The position numbers and the translations under genes were made by a program. A stretch of DNA of 6,748 bases from an uncultured Collinsella sp. (lineage in GTDB: Bacteria > Actinomycetota > Coriobacteriia > Coriobacteriales > Coriobacteriaceae), in contig UQUD01000102.1 of assembly GCA_900544225.1 (NCBI GenBank), positions 1 to 6,748 of the forward strand, read 5' to 3'. Below, piece by piece: positions 6,706 through 6,748 of the stretch. Below the pieces are notes generated by a model, which was given only the letters and a program-made list of their open reading frames with translations, was not told where the DNA came from and made no database searches. Positions within the stretch are counted from its first letter, which is position 1; each line of letters starts with the position of its first letter.

Positions 6706-6748
6706 AAAAACCACCACAAAGGGGGCAGGCACCTTTGTGGTGGTTTTT
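6706..6748 (+). terminator. Intrinsic (rho-independent) terminator, probably bidirectional
   Basis: A perfect 17 bp inverted repeat has its left arm at 6706-6722 and its right arm at 6732-6748, around the 9-base loop GGGCAGGCA. The left arm begins with AAAAA and the right arm ends with TTTTT, so the hairpin has a T-run on the + strand and, read on the other strand, another T-run. It starts one base after the aroE-aroK stop (TAA 6702-6704), closing the operon. Because of the symmetry it could also stop a convergent gene lying to the right of the window; that neighbour is not visible. The T-run may continue past the window edge. Confidence 0.92.

Noticed and set aside
1..6748. Mobile element, CRISPR, RNA gene, defence or novel system
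   Set aside because: No tandem direct repeats, transposase, integrase, tRNA or rRNA sequence is seen. All space is taken by recognised aromatic biosynthesis genes with uniform codon use, so there is no sign of an undescribed system.

Overview
The window carries one compact, single-direction gene cluster for aromatic amino acid biosynthesis, all on the + strand. It covers most of the common shikimate pathway plus the two branch enzymes for tyrosine and phenylalanine. Order: tyrA (prephenate dehydrogenase, 5' end cut by the window edge) - aroB - aroA - aroC - pheA - a fused aroE-aroK, followed by a strong intrinsic terminator at the right edge. The DNA is strongly G+C-rich, with G/C-biased third codon positions. 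Several proteins (short-type AroE, AroC with a GGGHFSGR motif, AroA with a GESGSTLRF motif) look like versions found in anaerobic Gram-positives. High G+C with this protein style suggests a Coriobacteriia-type actinobacterium such as a Collinsella relative. That assignment is inference from composition and protein style, not from a database search.

Layout: 1-699 C-terminal part of tyrA; 36 bp gap with a ribosome binding site; 736-1842 aroB; 7 bp overlap; 1836-3155 aroA; 1 bp gap; 3157-4254 aroC; 53 bp gap; 4308-5453 pheA; 0 bp gap; 5454-6704 aroE-aroK fusion; 6706-6748 terminator. There is no gene-free stretch over 53 bp. No promoter is visible, so transcription probably starts upstream of the window, in or before tyrA. 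The terminator after the last gene supports a polycistronic unit ending here.

Pathway logic: AroB makes 3-dehydroquinate from DAHP. AroE and AroK in one chain turn 3-dehydroshikimate into shikimate and then shikimate 3-phosphate. AroA makes EPSP and AroC makes chorismate. PheA makes prephenate and then phenylpyruvate, and TyrA makes 4-hydroxyphenylpyruvate from the same prephenate. Two steps are absent from the window: DAHP synthase and 3-dehydroquinate dehydratase (aroD/aroQ). Feedback control is visible only in PheA, which has a C-terminal ACT domain; the visible TyrA has none.

I looked for an undescribed system and did not find one. This is a conventional primary-metabolism operon. The points most worth a second look are the AroE-AroK fusion, the shortened AroE cofactor domain, the natural residues at the AroA glyphosate-contact positions, the atypical AroC motifs, and the long, perfectly symmetric terminator.
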